This document shows, piece after piece, positions 6,651 to 13,800 of a stretch of 16,370 nt of DNA. Within the stretch, counting starts at the first letter, position 1, and every line of letters begins with the position of its first letter. Location of the stretch: assembly GCA_036390995.1 (NCBI GenBank), contig DASWAT010000040.1, forward strand, positions 1 to 16,370, in the 5' to 3' direction. This stretch comes from DASQQQ01 sp036390995 (GTDB lineage: Bacteria > Actinomycetota > UBA4738 > HRBIN12). The translations under genes and the position numbers were made by a program. The notes below the pieces were generated by a model. That model was not told the origin of the DNA. It did not search any database and saw only the letters and a program-made list of their open reading frames with translations.

Positions 6651-7273
6651 GCGAGGGCGCGACCGGCTGGGGCTTCACGCCGGGCACGGCGGTCGCCCTC
6701 CGCGAGATCTGGCACGGCCGGATCTGGTCCGCGAGACCGGCGCTGGTGGTGGAAGACGCGAACACGCAGATGTTCTACGTCGGACCCCCGATGCGGTGGA
6801 TGTGCCCGCGCGAGCCCGGCAGCGGAGCCTGGCTCCGCATCCCCCAGGACGCATGGGAGCTCGGCGAACGGACCTGGGACGACACCCGCGCGCTGTCGTT
6901 CGCCTGGCCGGGCCGTCCGCACGCCGTCCTGCTCATGTGGGACGTCTCCTGGTTGCCTCGGTCCTGGTACGTGAACCTCCAGGATCCGCTCCGGCGTACC
7001 CCGGTGGGATTCGACTACCTCGATCTCGAGCTCGACGCCATCGTGGATCTCGACCGCTCCTCGTGGAGGTGGAAGGACGAGGACGAGCTGGCGAAGGCCA
7101 TCGAACGCGGCCACCTCACCGAGGAACGCGCCACCGGCATGCGGGCCGAGGGGGAGGACCTGGTCCGCCGGATCGTCGACCGCACGCCGCCATTCGATCG
7201 CGACTGGCTGGACTGGCGCCCGCACCCCTCGTGGGGCGTCCCGGAGCTCCCCGCCGGCTGGGACGTGGTCTAG
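6647..7273 (+). CDS. DUF402 domain protein
   Basis: This is a 208-residue protein whose central part matches the DUF402 beta-barrel family, which includes FomD (a cytidylyl-phosphonate hydrolase) and Ntdp-type nucleoside tri/diphosphate phosphatases. The evidence is WYVNLQDPLRRTPVGFDYLDLELDAIVD followed by WRWKDEDELAKAIERGHL, carrying the Asp-rich metal-binding pattern typical of the family (residues about 118-165). The GTG at 6647 overlaps the ftcD stop as GTGA, so it is probably translated by coupling to ftcD. A strong hairpin 3 nt after the stop would end the transcript. A phosphate-ester or nucleotide hydrolase is the best guess; the substrate is unknown. Confidence 0.78.
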   Translation: MSEGATGWGFTPGTAVALREIWHGRIWSARPALVVEDANTQMFYVGPPMRWMCPREPGSGAWLRIPQDAWELGERTWDDTRALSFAWPGRPHAVLLMWDVSWLPRSWYVNLQDPLRRTPVGFDYLDLELDAIVDLDRSSWRWKDEDELAKAIERGHLTEERATGMRAEGEDLVRRIVDRTPPFDRDWLDWRPHPSWGVPELPAGWDVV

Positions 7274-7276
7274 CCT

Positions 7277-7305
7277 CCGGCGCGATCCTCGGGTTGTCGC
7301 GCCGG
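7277..7305 (+). terminator. GC-rich hairpin, probable terminator of ftcD-DUF402
   Basis: The perfect inverted repeat CCGGCGCGA (7277-7285) and TCGCGCCGG (7297-7305) gives a 9-bp stem with an 11-nt loop. It begins 3 nt past the DUF402 stop. There is no T-run after it, only GTTCCCTC, as is common for actinobacterial terminators. It separates the ftcD unit from the PLP enzyme starting at 7330. Confidence 0.55.
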
Positions 7306-7329
7306 GTTCCCTCGGGCAAGCTCTCTCGC

Positions 7330-8580
7330 GTGGGCGTCCCCGACCTGTCACCGCTTCGCGCGCGGTTCCCGGCGCTCGCGCGCACGCAGGACGGCCGGGC
7401 CTGCGCGTTCCTCGACGCGCCCGGCGGCTCGCAGGTGCCCGACACCGTGATCGAGGCGATGGCCTCCTACCTTCGGAGGAGCAACGCGAACACCCACGGC
7501 ACGTTCGCCACCAGCGAAGAGACCGACGCGCTCCTGGCCGAGACACACCGCGCGGCAGCCGACCTCGTGGGGTCCGACCCCGATGAGGTCGTGTTCGGTC
7601 CGAACGCGACGACCCTCTTGTTCGCGATCTCGCGGTCGATCGCACGGACCCTCCGCCCGGGTGACGAGGTCGTGGTCACGAGGCTCGATCACGACGCGAA
7701 CGTGCGCCCGTGGGTGATGGCGGCCGAGGACGCCGGCGCCACGATCCGCTGGGTGGACGTCCGCGTGGAGGATGTGACGCTAGATCTCGCGTCCTTCGAC
7801 GCGGCCCTCACCGACCGGACCGCGGTGGTCGCGTTCACGCTGGCATCGAACGCGGTGGGGTCGGTGACCCCGGCGGTGGAGCTCATGCGCCGCGTGAAAC
7901 AACGCACGGGTGCCGTCGTGGTGTGCGATGCCGTGCACTTCGCGCAGCATCGGCTCATCGACGTCCGCCGGATCGGTTGCGACCTGCTGGCCTGTTCGCC
8001 GTACAAGATCTTCGGTCCGCACCTGGGCATCGTGTTCGGCCGCCGGGAGCTGCTCCGTGCGCTGCAGCCGTACAAGGTCCGGCCGGCCGACGACGAGCTG
8101 CCGTTCCGGTGGGAGACCGGAACGCAGAACCACGAGGGGATGGCCGGGTTCGTGGCCGCCGTCGACTACCTCGCCTGGGTCGGCCGCACGTATGGCACGC
8201 CCGGATCCGACGGACGCCGGCCGGCGCTGGCCGCCGCGTTCGAGGCGATCGGGGCCCACGAGGTGTCGCTGTCCCGGCGGTTCCTGGAGGGCCTCGCCGA
8301 CGTCCCCACCGCGCGGCTGTTCGGCATCGGCGATCCGGGTCGCGCCGACGAGCGGACACCGACCTTCGCGATCCGCCTGGGCGACCGGAACCCCTTCGAG
8401 ATGTCGAAGGCGCTCGGCGAGCGAGGTGTGTTCACGTGGGAGGGCCACTACTACGCGCTGGAGCTGATGGAGCGCCTCGGGCTGCAGGAGACGGGCGGGG
8501 CCGTGCGGATCGGGTTCTGCCACTACAACACGGAGGATGAGGTCGACCGCGTCCTCGAGGAGCTGCGAACCCTCGCCTGA
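7330..8580 (+). CDS. Class-V aminotransferase, cysteine desulfurase-like (VC1184-type), lacks the active-site Cys
   Basis: This is a 416-residue PLP enzyme of fold type I. The PLP lysine is K226 in SPYKIFGPHLG, preceded by VVCDAVHFAQH (the PLP-contact Asp/His region) and by LDAPGGSQVP and SNANTHG near the N-terminus. SPYKxFGPH and the FTWEGHYYALELMERLGL block fit the subfamily annotated as cysteine desulfurase-like (VC1184 type). Where SufS has its persulfide Cys (GHHCAQP), this protein has GHYYALE (372-378), so it is unlikely to be a true SufS; lyase or aminotransferase chemistry is more likely. No suf or isc gene is nearby. The start is uncertain: GTG 7330 gives a normal N-terminus but has no clear Shine-Dalgarno. 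A TTG about 36 nt upstream lies inside the terminator hairpin. Confidence 0.82.
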   Translation: MGVPDLSPLRARFPALARTQDGRACAFLDAPGGSQVPDTVIEAMASYLRRSNANTHGTFATSEETDALLAETHRAAADLVGSDPDEVVFGPNATTLLFAISRSIARTLRPGDEVVVTRLDHDANVRPWVMAAEDAGATIRWVDVRVEDVTLDLASFDAALTDRTAVVAFTLASNAVGSVTPAVELMRRVKQRTGAVVVCDAVHFAQHRLIDVRRIGCDLLACSPYKIFGPHLGIVFGRRELLRALQPYKVRPADDELPFRWETGTQNHEGMAGFVAAVDYLAWVGRTYGTPGSDGRRPALAAAFEAIGAHEVSLSRRFLEGLADVPTARLFGIGDPGRADERTPTFAIRLGDRNPFEMSKALGERGVFTWEGHYYALELMERLGLQETGGAVRIGFCHYNTEDEVDRVLEELRTLA

Positions 8581-8620
8581 GCGGCGGATCCGACGAGGTT
8601 TCCGCAGGTCGAGGGGTTGG

Positions 8621-8626
8621 TAGGAT
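8621..8626 (+). promoter_or_regulatory. Candidate -10 element (TAGGAT) of sqdB
   Basis: TAGGAT lies 36 nt before the sqdB ATG in the only gap (82 nt) upstream of it. It would give a leader of about 30 nt containing the AAAGGA ribosome site at 8653-8658. No clear -35 is present. Confidence 0.35.
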
Positions 8627-8662
8627 TGCCGCGCTCCCCCACGTGAGACCGAAAGGACGATC

Positions 8663-9841
8663 ATGCGCATCCTGATCCTGGGCGGCGACGGGTACCTCGG
8701 CTGGGCCACGTCGATGTACTTCTCCCGGCGGGGTCACGAGATCCACGCGGTGGACAACTACCTTCGGCGCCGCTCCCACGTCGAGGCGGGCACGGACTCA
8801 CTCACACCGATCCTCGCCTCGCTTCCCGCCCGGGCGCAGGCGTGGAAGGACGTCACCGGCCTGGAGATCGGGGTGACCGAAGGCGATCTGCTGGACTGGG
8901 AGGTCGTCGAGCGCGTGTTCCGCGAGTTCGGCCCCGAGGCCATCGTGCACTACGGGGAGATGCCCTCCGCCCCGTACTCGATGATCGACCGGGAGCACAC
9001 CGTCTTCACGCAGACGAACAACGTCATGGGCACCCTGAACGTCCTCTACGCGATGGCCGAGTACGCGCCCCACGCCCACCTGGTCAAGCTCGGCACGATG
9101 GGTGAGTACGGCACGCCGAACATCGACATCGAGGAGGGCTTCATCACCGTCAACCACAACGGGCGCAGCGACACGCTCCCGTACCCGAAGATGCCCGGCA
9201 GCTTCTACCACCTCACGAAGGTGCACGACTCGCACAACATCCACTTCGCGTGCCGGGTCTGGGGGCTTCGCTCCACCGACCTGAACCAGGGGGTCGTGTA
9301 CGGGATCGAGACCGACGAGACCGAGCTCGACCCCCGGCTGGTCACCCGGTTCGACTACGACGAGGTGTTCGGGACGGCCCTGAACCGGTTCTGCCTGCAG
9401 GCCGTGATCGGCCACCCCCTGACCGCCTACGGCAGGGGCGGCCAAACCCGCGGCTACCTGAACATCCTCGACACCCTTCAGTGCGTGGACATCGCGGTGC
9501 TGAACCCGCCCGACGAGGGCGAGTACCGGGTGTTCAACCAGTTCACCGAACAGTTCTCGATCATGGAGCTCGCCCACAAGGTCGTCGAGGCCGGCGCACA
9601 CCACGGCCTACACGTGGAGATCGACCACGTCGAGAACCCTCGGGTAGAGGCCGAGGAGCACTTCTACAACGCGAAACACACCAAGCTCCTCGACCTCGGG
9701 CTGAGGCCGCACCTGCTGTCGGAGACGCTCATCGAGTCGATGATCGAACAGATGGAGCGGCACAAGCACCGCGTGATCCTCGACCACATCATGCCGCGCA
9801 CCAGGTGGCGGGCTCCGCTCCGCGAGCCCACCGCCACGTGA
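8663..9841 (+). CDS. sqdB: UDP-sulfoquinovose synthase
   Basis: This is a 392-residue extended-SDR enzyme that makes UDP-sulfoquinovose from UDP-glucose and sulfite, the head-group donor for sulfoquinovosyl lipids and glycans. It is very like plant SQD1 and cyanobacterial SqdB. It has the NAD-binding GGDGYLGWAT at 7-16, SAPYSMIDR, KLGTMGEYGTPNIDIEEG with catalytic T145 and E148, Y182 and K186 of the YxxxK motif in FYHLTKVHDSHN, and ATDLNQGVVYG-like, FNQFTEQFS and PRVEAEEHFYNAKHTK segments. The length matches mature SQD1. The ATG at 8663 has AAAGGA at good spacing. A DUF2304-GT2 glycosyltransferase follows 31 nt later and is the obvious candidate to use the product. Neither the SqdX (GT4) nor the SqdD transferase is present here. 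Confidence 0.95.
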   Translation: MRILILGGDGYLGWATSMYFSRRGHEIHAVDNYLRRRSHVEAGTDSLTPILASLPARAQAWKDVTGLEIGVTEGDLLDWEVVERVFREFGPEAIVHYGEMPSAPYSMIDREHTVFTQTNNVMGTLNVLYAMAEYAPHAHLVKLGTMGEYGTPNIDIEEGFITVNHNGRSDTLPYPKMPGSFYHLTKVHDSHNIHFACRVWGLRSTDLNQGVVYGIETDETELDPRLVTRFDYDEVFGTALNRFCLQAVIGHPLTAYGRGGQTRGYLNILDTLQCVDIAVLNPPDEGEYRVFNQFTEQFSIMELAHKVVEAGAHHGLHVEIDHVENPRVEAEEHFYNAKHTKLLDLGLRPHLLSETLIESMIEQMERHKHRVILDHIMPRTRWRAPLREPTAT

Positions 9842-9872
9842 GCTCGGGGGACGTGGAGAGGGCCGGCCGAGC

Positions 9873-10919
9873 ATGATCGCCCTCCGGGTCGTCGGCGCGC
9901 TGGTCGCGGTGGTCCTGTTCGTCGGCGCCGTGATCGGCCACCGGCGGCGCCAGGTGAGCCGGCTCACGCTGATCATCACCACGCTCATCTCGATCGGCGT
10001 GATCCTCCTCGCCGCCACACCGAACCTGTTCAACCCCGTCTTCGACGCGTTGAACTTCCGGCCCGGCACCGGACAGCGGCTGACGGGCGCCTTGATGATC
10101 GCCGTCGTCATCCTGTTCGGGCTGCTGCTCCGGATGCAATCCTCGGTCGACTCGAACGAGCGCAGCATCCGGCTGCTCGTGGAGGCATTGGGACAGAACA
10201 CGTTCGACTGGGAGCGGGCCGGGGCGCTGCCGCCGGGACGGCGCATCGTCGTCATCTCCCCCGCGTTCGACGAGGCCGAGAACGTTGGGGCCGTGATCCA
10301 CGCGATGCCGGAGGAGATCGAGGGCCACCGCGTCGTACCGATCGTGATCGACGACTGTTCGGACGACGAGACGTCGGAGGCGGCCCGCCGGGCAGGAGCG
10401 CTGGTGGCCCGGCTCCCGATCCGCAGGGGCGGCGGGCTGGCCCTCCGGGTGGGCTACGACCTGGCCCTGCGGCTCGGCGCAGATATCGTGGTCTCGATCG
10501 ACGCCGACGGACAGCATCAGCCCGAGGAGCTGCCGACCGTCGTGAAGCCGATCATCCAGGGAGAGGCCGACCACGTGAACGGGTCCCGGATGCTCGGCGA
10601 CTTCGAGCGCGGTAGCCTCGTCCGGCACCTCGGCGTGCACTTCTTCTCCTGGCTGGTCACGATCCTGACCGGCCAGCGCGTCACCGACATCTCCAGCGGG
10701 TACCGCGCGACGCGGGCCGACACGCTGCGGAAGCTGCTGCTCGAGCAGGACCAGTTCTGGACCTCCGAGGTCACGATCGAGGCCCTCCGCCACCACGCGC
10801 GGATCGTGGAGGTGCCGGTCACGTTCCTCACCCGGCGGGGAGGGGTGTCGAAGAAGCCGAAGTCGCTCCGCTACGGCTGGAACTTCACGAAGGCCATCGC
10901 CAAGACGTGGCTCAGGTAG
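9873..10919 (+). CDS. Membrane-anchored GT2 glycosyltransferase with N-terminal DUF2304 domain
   Basis: This is a 348-residue fusion. Residues 1-110 hold three hydrophobic helices (about 2-22, 31-50, 68-86) with DUF2304 character, notably the LTLIITTLISIGVILLAATP helix followed by FNPVFDALNF. Residues about 120-348 are a dolichyl-phosphate-mannose-synthase-like GT2 domain: VISPAFDEAENVG, VIDDCSDDETSE, SIDADGQH (the metal/UDP-binding DxD near 210) and TDISSGYRATR. There is no C-terminal membrane segment. Usually DUF2304 is a separate small protein encoded beside a GT2. It follows sqdB closely and probably shares its transcript. It may therefore move sulfoquinovose, or a sugar of the same glycan, to a lipid carrier at the inner face of the membrane. 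The acceptor is unknown. Its stop overlaps the converging psuG stop. Confidence 0.88.
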   Translation: MIALRVVGALVAVVLFVGAVIGHRRRQVSRLTLIITTLISIGVILLAATPNLFNPVFDALNFRPGTGQRLTGALMIAVVILFGLLLRMQSSVDSNERSIRLLVEALGQNTFDWERAGALPPGRRIVVISPAFDEAENVGAVIHAMPEEIEGHRVVPIVIDDCSDDETSEAARRAGALVARLPIRRGGGLALRVGYDLALRLGADIVVSIDADGQHQPEELPTVVKPIIQGEADHVNGSRMLGDFERGSLVRHLGVHFFSWLVTILTGQRVTDISSGYRATRADTLRKLLLEQDQFWTSEVTIEALRHHARIVEVPVTFLTRRGGVSKKPKSLRYGWNFTKAIAKTWLR

Positions 10920-11826
10920 ACAGGCGCTCCTCCGCCACGGCCAGGGCGACCTCGGCGGCCAGGGCTGCGTTCGACTCCAGCAGCGCGAGGTTGGCCTCGA
11001 GGCTGGCGCCCGCCGTCGCTTCGGCCAGGCAGCGCAGGAGGAACGGCGTCAGCTCCTTGCCCCGAACGCCCTCGCGCCCCGCTCGCTCCTCGCATCCGAG
11101 CACGGCCGAGGCGACCACCGTCGCGTCCATCGCGCGATCGGCCGGGACCGGGTTGCAGAGCACGATCGCCGACCCGATCCCCAGGTGCCGCTGCGCCGTG
11201 AGCAAGGCCGCCGCCTCGGCGGGATCGTCGACGCGGTGCTCAAGGTCCACCTGCGCCTCGGAGGCCAGGAAGAACGGGAGCCGGTCACACCGGTAGCCCA
11301 CCACCACCACGCCGAGCTCCTCCAGGCGCTCCGCGGTGGCCACCGGATCCACGATCGACTTCGGCCCCGAGCAGACGAGCAGGACCGGCGTAGACGCGAG
11401 CTCCGCGAGGTCGGCGGAGACGTCGCCGGACGCGTTATGCACGCCGCCGATGCCGCCGGTGGCCGCCACCGCGATCCCCGCGCGGTGCGCCGCCCAGATC
11501 GTGGCCGAGACGGTGGTGGCTCCCAGCACCCCTCCGGCCATGGCGACCGCCAGATCACGCCTGGCCACCTTCGCGGCGGCCCCGGGCTCGGCCAGGCGTT
11601 CGAGCTCGGCGTCGCCCAGGCCGATACGGACGGTCCCGTCGCGAACGCCGATCCAGGCCGGCGTCCCGCCGAGCGCGGCGATCGCCTTCGCCATGCGCTC
11701 GGCCGCCTCCAGGTTGCGGGGGCGGGGGAGCCCCTGCGCCACCACGCTCGTCTCGAGGGCGACCACGGCCCGTCCACCGGCGAGGGCTTCGCGAACCTCC
11801 GGCGCGATCACGACCGGTGGCGTCAT
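10912..11826 (-). CDS. psuG: Pseudouridine-5'-phosphate glycosidase
   Basis: This is a 304-residue enzyme that splits the C-C glycosidic bond of pseudouridine 5'-phosphate to uracil and ribose 5-phosphate. It is collinear with E. coli PsuG (YeiN): VVALETSVVAQGLP with E25, KVARRD with K86, AATGGIGGVH, DVSADLAEL with the metal-binding Asp, CSGPKSIVD with the Schiff-base-forming Lys (K156), NPVPADRAM, and GKELTPFLL. All key residues I know of are present. The ATG at 11826 overlaps the kinase stop as ATGA, indicating translational coupling to the PfkB kinase that would supply its substrate. The 3' end overlaps the converging glycosyltransferase gene by 8 nt. It appears to be the last gene of the TPP-riboswitch operon. 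Confidence 0.93.
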   Translation of the reverse strand: MTPPVVIAPEVREALAGGRAVVALETSVVAQGLPRPRNLEAAERMAKAIAALGGTPAWIGVRDGTVRIGLGDAELERLAEPGAAAKVARRDLAVAMAGGVLGATTVSATIWAAHRAGIAVAATGGIGGVHNASGDVSADLAELASTPVLLVCSGPKSIVDPVATAERLEELGVVVVGYRCDRLPFFLASEAQVDLEHRVDDPAEAAALLTAQRHLGIGSAIVLCNPVPADRAMDATVVASAVLGCEERAGREGVRGKELTPFLLRCLAEATAGASLEANLALLESNAALAAEVALAVAEERLST

Positions 11827-12695
11827 GCCGGGCGCCGCCGCTCGGGCCAGAGCTCGTGGCTCCCGACCACCTGCTCACCGGCGTGGCAGGCCAGGCGGAG
11901 CGCGTCGCCCGGCGAGGCTCCTCGAACCAGCTCCGCCAGAAGCGTCCCGTCGAACGCGTCGCCCGCCCCCGTGGGGTCCACCTCCTCGACCTCCTCGGCC
12001 GAGAACCGGATCAGCAGGCCCTCCCACGACATCACGGCGCCCTTCGGCCCGAGCTTCACGCAGACCACCCGGTAGCGCTGGGCCAGCACGTCGGCGGCGT
12101 CCTCGCCCTCGCGTCCGGTGAGCGCCCGAGCCTCGAGCTCGTTCGCGAGCAGCACGTTCGCGGCCGCCGTCGCCTCGAAGAACCGGGGCGCGCCGAAGGC
12201 CTCCACGAGCGGCCACGACGCTGCGTCGACCGCGACGTACCGTGCGCGCGAGCGCTCGAGCGCCGCTTGCCCCGCCGCGGTGGAGCCCTCGTGGAGCAGG
12301 GGGTATCCGGAGACCAGAACGGCGCCGGCCTCGATCGTCTCGGGCAGATCGCCGGGCGCGAGCCGGCCGTTCGCCCCACGGTCGGCCACCATCGAGCGCT
12401 CCCCCGCCCCGTGGATCACGAGCATCGAGCCCGTGGTGCTCGCGGGATCCACCGCGAGCACCGCCTCCACCCCCCGCTGGCCCATGGCCTCGGACACCAG
12501 GCGGCCTGCCAGGTCATCTCCCACCCGGCCGTGGAGCCGCACCCGCGCGCCCGAGGCCGCCGCCCACACCGCCGCGTTCGCCGCGCTGCCGCCCGGGCGG
12601 ACCCGAACCCGGCCGTGGACGTCGCCGCCCGTCCGGAGCTCCGAGCCCTCCACGCTCACGTCGAGCATCACGTCGCCCACGGTTACGAGGTCCAT
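11823..12695 (-). CDS. psuK: PfkB-family carbohydrate kinase, probable pseudouridine kinase
   Basis: This is a 290-residue ribokinase-fold kinase. It shows the N-terminal VTVGDVMLDV strand, the PGGSAANAAVWAA substrate loop (PfkB signature 1), GERSMVADRGANGRL, and the C-terminal DPTGAGDAFDGTLLAEL (signature 2) with the catalytic base near D246 and the GAGD anion hole. Phosphorylation of pseudouridine is inferred only from its ATGA overlap with psuG; the sequence is a generic PfkB sugar kinase. ATG 12695 is preferred to GTG 12704 because AGGG stands 10 nt before the ATG but abuts the GTG. It lies 31 nt after the HypE-like gene, so it may be transcribed from the riboswitch promoter. An alternative role as a thiamine-precursor kinase, also ribokinase-fold, cannot be excluded. 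Confidence 0.82.
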   Translation of the reverse strand: MDLVTVGDVMLDVSVEGSELRTGGDVHGRVRVRPGGSAANAAVWAAASGARVRLHGRVGDDLAGRLVSEAMGQRGVEAVLAVDPASTTGSMLVIHGAGERSMVADRGANGRLAPGDLPETIEAGAVLVSGYPLLHEGSTAAGQAALERSRARYVAVDAASWPLVEAFGAPRFFEATAAANVLLANELEARALTGREGEDAADVLAQRYRVVCVKLGPKGAVMSWEGLLIRFSAEEVEEVDPTGAGDAFDGTLLAELVRGASPGDALRLACHAGEQVVGSHELWPERRRPA

Positions 12696-12726
12696 GCCGG
12701 GCACACCCTACCCCGCCCGGAGCGCG

Positions 12727-13800
12727 CTACGAGGTGCTCGCCATCCCAGCGGCCTCGGCGGCCCACCGACCGAAGGCGCCCCAGAAAGGGTCCAGCCCAG
12801 GATGTTCCAGCGGGACCTCACCGTCGTCGGTCACCAGGACCCTCCCGGCGCCGGCCTCGGTCATCTCGCCCACGACAGCGGCCTCGATCCCCCTCCCCGC
12901 AAGCGCATCGACGAACGCCTCCGCGCGATCGGGCGTGACCGAACAGACGAGCGTCCCCTCCGAGATCGACGCGTACACATCCATCCCCACGTGGTCGCAG
13001 ATCGTCCGCACCTCGGGAAGAACCGGGATGGCCGACAGCTCGATCCGCATCCCCACGTGCGATGCGGCGGCCACCTCCGTGAGGCCGCCGTACACGCCGC
13101 CCTCTGTGGCATCGTGCATCGCCGTGACGCCGCCCTCTCGTAGTCCGAACTCCCTGGCCACCGTGGCCTCCGGGACAACGGTCATCTGCTCGAAGAGGGC
13201 GTCCCCCGCCCTCACCACGTCCTCGCCGAGGGCCGCCGTCAGTCGCTCCGGGAACGTGGCGGCGAACAGCGCGGTCGCCTCGATCGCTGCCCCCTTCGTC
13301 ACGACGACCCGGTCACCCGGTCGCGCCATGGAGGGAGTGACGAACCGATCCTCTGGTCCGGAGGCCATACAGACGGCGCCGCCGACCATCGGCCAGGTGC
13401 AGCCCTCGTAGCGCGCCGTGTGGCCGGTCACGACGGCGATCCCGAGGTCCTCGCACGCCCGGTGGTAGGCGTCCCACATCGCGGTGAGCTCCTCGTCCGT
13501 GATCTCCGGAGGCAGGTTCAGGTCCACCGCCATCCACCGGAGCGGCAGACCGCTCGTGGCGGCGTCGGAGGCCAGGATGTGCACCGCGAACCATGCCGCG
13601 CGCTCCCATCCGTACGCCGGCACGATGAACACCGGATCGGCCGTGACCGCCATCGCCACGCCGTCGGCTACCCGCACCACGCCGACGTCCACCCCGTGCT
13701 GGGGCCCGACGAGCACGTCGGGATCCTTCGCCCCCAGCCGTCGCAGGATGATCTGTTCGAACAGCTCCGGCGTGGCCTTGCCCAACCTCGGTTCCGTCAT
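12727..13800 (-). CDS. AIR synthase-superfamily protein, HypE-like, coupled to thiE
   Basis: This is a 357-residue ATP-dependent enzyme of the PurM/ThiL/HypE/SelD superfamily. It begins with LGKATPELFEQIIL and DVLVGPQHGVDVGVVRV, then TADPVFIVPAYGWERAAWFAVHI, VDLNLPPEITDEEL, VTGHTARYEGCTWPMVGG, TKGAAIEATALFA and HDATEGGVYGGL. This resembles the HypE-like group best known from archaea (COG1973 as I remember it), whose role is unknown. It ends in MASTS with no terminal Cys, so it cannot do the HypE cyanation step, and no hydrogenase gene is near. It lacks the GDDAA motif of classical ThiL. The ATG at 13800 overlaps the thiE stop as ATGA. That coupling suggests a role in thiamine phosphate metabolism, perhaps replacing ThiL. 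The superfamily call is firm; the role is speculative. Confidence 0.85.
   Translation of the reverse strand: MTEPRLGKATPELFEQIILRRLGAKDPDVLVGPQHGVDVGVVRVADGVAMAVTADPVFIVPAYGWERAAWFAVHILASDAATSGLPLRWMAVDLNLPPEITDEELTAMWDAYHRACEDLGIAVVTGHTARYEGCTWPMVGGAVCMASGPEDRFVTPSMARPGDRVVVTKGAAIEATALFAATFPERLTAALGEDVVRAGDALFEQMTVVPEATVAREFGLREGGVTAMHDATEGGVYGGLTEVAAASHVGMRIELSAIPVLPEVRTICDHVGMDVYASISEGTLVCSVTPDRAEAFVDALAGRGIEAAVVGEMTEAGAGRVLVTDDGEVPLEHPGLDPFWGAFGRWAAEAAGMASTS

Noticed and set aside
7330..8580. Calling the PLP enzyme SufS.
   Set aside because: The catalytic cysteine is replaced by tyrosine and no suf genes are adjacent.
12727..13800. Calling the AIRS protein a hydrogenase maturation factor HypE.
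   Set aside because: The C-terminal Cys needed by HypE is absent and no hydrogenase or hyp gene is present; the thiamine context fits better.
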